Position numbers and translations under genes: made by a program. The notes beneath the pieces were generated by a model, which saw only the letters and a program-made list of their open reading frames with translations, made no database searches and was not told where the DNA came from. Shown in pieces: positions 5,664 through 6,330 of a stretch of DNA of 6,330 nucleotides (position 1 is its first letter; every line of letters starts with the position of its first letter). This DNA comes from Ardenticatenales bacterium (GTDB taxonomy: Bacteria; Chloroflexota; Anaerolineae; Ardenticatenales; Ardenticatenaceae). The stretch covers positions 1 through 6,330 of the forward strand of contig JACCSL010000661.1 of the NCBI GenBank assembly GCA_013812995.1, given 5' to 3'.

Positions 5664-6212
5664 CTACTCCTCGCCCGCCAGAAACTCCTGCTCGTACTGG
5701 GCGCGCTGCGTCTCCAACTTCTCCCAGGTAGCTTCCGGTACGAGGTCGCGGATCGCCTCATACAGCTCCTGGGAGGCGATGGTTTGTGCATTTTGTTCCA
5801 TGAAGGCGGGAAGCGAAATCTGCTGCCCATTCGCCGTGACCTCCAGCCATTCCACCCGACCGCCCACCGGCGCATCCGTTGCCTCCTGCCACGTCTCGCT
5901 GAAGAGTCCTTTCTCCCGCGCCAGGGCATAGATGGCATCCAGGTTGGCTTCCGTGACGGTCAGCGGCTCGCGCCAGACGGGTGTCTTGTCGGAGGGGTAA
6001 TCGGGCTGAAAGACGATTTCTCCCTGCGCGTCCGGGCCAATGGAAATTGTGTACTCGTAGTGGTAGGGCGGGGGCAGCGACCCGGCCTGCCAGTTGTATT
6101 CCAGTTGAAAATCGGCGGGGCGCGTTTCTGTTTCTCCACCGCCGCTGCTGCCCGCGCACCCACAGACGAGCAGCCCCACACCCATCAGTACCACCAAAGT
6201 CCGATATCCCAT
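5664..6212 (-). CDS. Small lipoprotein of unknown function
   Basis: 182-aa protein with a lipoprotein signal peptide: short N-region MGYR, hydrophobic core LVVLMGVGLLV, and lipobox V16-C-G-C19, with lipidation expected at C19 (C17 is a less likely alternative). After a flexible Gly/Ser/Glu stretch (20-32) comes a globular domain. It has WQAGSLPPPYHYEYTISIGPDAQGEIVFQPDYP (41-73), a WREPLTV segment (80-86), a helix DAIYALAREKGLF (92-104), and a charged helical C-terminus (about 148-182). No catalytic motif is recognised. The PPPYHYEYTI segment with G-x-I-x-F strands suggests a beta-rich first half. Start ATG at 6212 is supported by CAGGAGA 6 nt upstream. The gene converges on the hydrolase-mutY operon with only 19 bp between stop codons and no clear hairpin there. 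Confidence 0.85.
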   Translation of the reverse strand: MGYRTLVVLMGVGLLVCGCAGSSGGGETETRPADFQLEYNWQAGSLPPPYHYEYTISIGPDAQGEIVFQPDYPSDKTPVWREPLTVTEANLDAIYALAREKGLFSETWQEATDAPVGGRVEWLEVTANGQQISLPAFMEQNAQTIASQELYEAIRDLVPEATWEKLETQRAQYEQEFLAGEE

Positions 6213-6218
6213 TTCATT

Positions 6219-6225
6219 TCTCCTG
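6219..6225 (-). promoter_or_regulatory. Shine-Dalgarno (CAGGAGA) for the lipoprotein gene
   Basis: The minus strand reads CAGGAGA, then 6 nt, then ATG at 6212-6210. This supports the chosen start. A second, out-of-frame ATG lies 5 nt further upstream and is too close to the SD to be used. Confidence 0.75.
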
Positions 6226-6246
6226 AGTTGCTTTGTGTTAGAACGC

Positions 6247-6275
6247 GATATAAAACGTAACGCGTAAAACGTAAA
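6247..6275 (-). promoter_or_regulatory. Weak sigma-70-like promoter candidate for the lipoprotein gene
   Basis: On the minus strand TTTACG (6275-6270; 4 of 6 to TTGACA) is separated by 17 bp from TATATC (6252-6247; 4 of 6 to TATAAT). Transcription would start near 6240, about 28 nt before the lipoprotein ATG. The -35-like hexamer is part of the 7-bp tandem repeat, so adjacent repeats offer alternative registers. The match is modest. Confidence 0.35.
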
Positions 6276-6288
6276 ACGTAAAACGTAA
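6251..6288. repeat. Short tandem repeat of GTAAAAC with degenerate flanks
   Basis: Three perfect head-to-tail copies of GTAAAAC occupy 6264-6284. A related TAAAACGTAAC (6251-6261) lies to the left and a broken GTAAC (6285-6289) to the right. TAAAACGTAAC thus occurs at both ends of the array. The array lies in the intergenic region upstream of the lipoprotein gene and is AT-rich against its surroundings. The rest of the right edge (6290-6330) shows nothing recognisable. Confidence 0.8.
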
Positions 6289-6330
6289 CTGCTTCTGACG
6301 GAATTTGTGGTATGGAAGATTGGGAAGCGT

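Overview
The window holds six protein genes from what is probably a member of the Chloroflexota. That assignment rests on overall character: moderately high GC, a secreted enzyme ending in an aliphatic 'YLPV' tail after a PKD domain, and membrane-tethered or lipid-anchored extracytoplasmic proteins. It is an inference; there is no rRNA or marker search behind it. There are no tRNA or rRNA genes, CRISPR arrays, transposases or phage genes.

Left part, minus strand (1-2760): a membrane-anchored CopC-like protein (2179-2760) is followed by a large secreted 5'-nucleotidase/UshA-type metallophosphoesterase with a C-terminal PKD domain (51-2045). The 133-bp gap between them carries a LacI/cre-like operator candidate and a strong Shine-Dalgarno sequence that fixes a GTG start. 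A very strong hairpin (1-28) beyond the nucleotidase stop is probably a terminator.

Middle, plus strand (2881-5644): three genes separated by 3 and 4 nt form an evident operon. They are a membrane-anchored alpha/beta hydrolase of the ABHD4/ABHD5 type, a MutY adenine glycosylase whose C-terminal domain carries a nearly complete MutT-type Nudix box, and a soluble mostly helical protein that faintly resembles Imm5-type immunity proteins. The 120-bp divergent region between copC-like and hydrolase genes (2761-2880) contains a perfect 11-bp inverted repeat, each arm of which is a perfect TATAAT in opposite orientation. This is a candidate shared promoter/operator.

Right end, minus strand (5664-6212): a small lipoprotein of unknown function converges on the operon. 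A 7-bp tandem repeat (GTAAAAC) lies upstream and may form part of its promoter.

Most of the window looks like ordinary chromosomal housekeeping and cell-envelope content. I see no convincing wholly new multi-gene system. The points most worth checking are the possible bifunctional MutY-MutT enzyme, the symmetric divergent promoter, the ABHD5-like hydrolase with an intact serine nucleophile, the CopC-like protein with a changed copper site, and the conserved-looking C-terminal tail of the nucleotidase.
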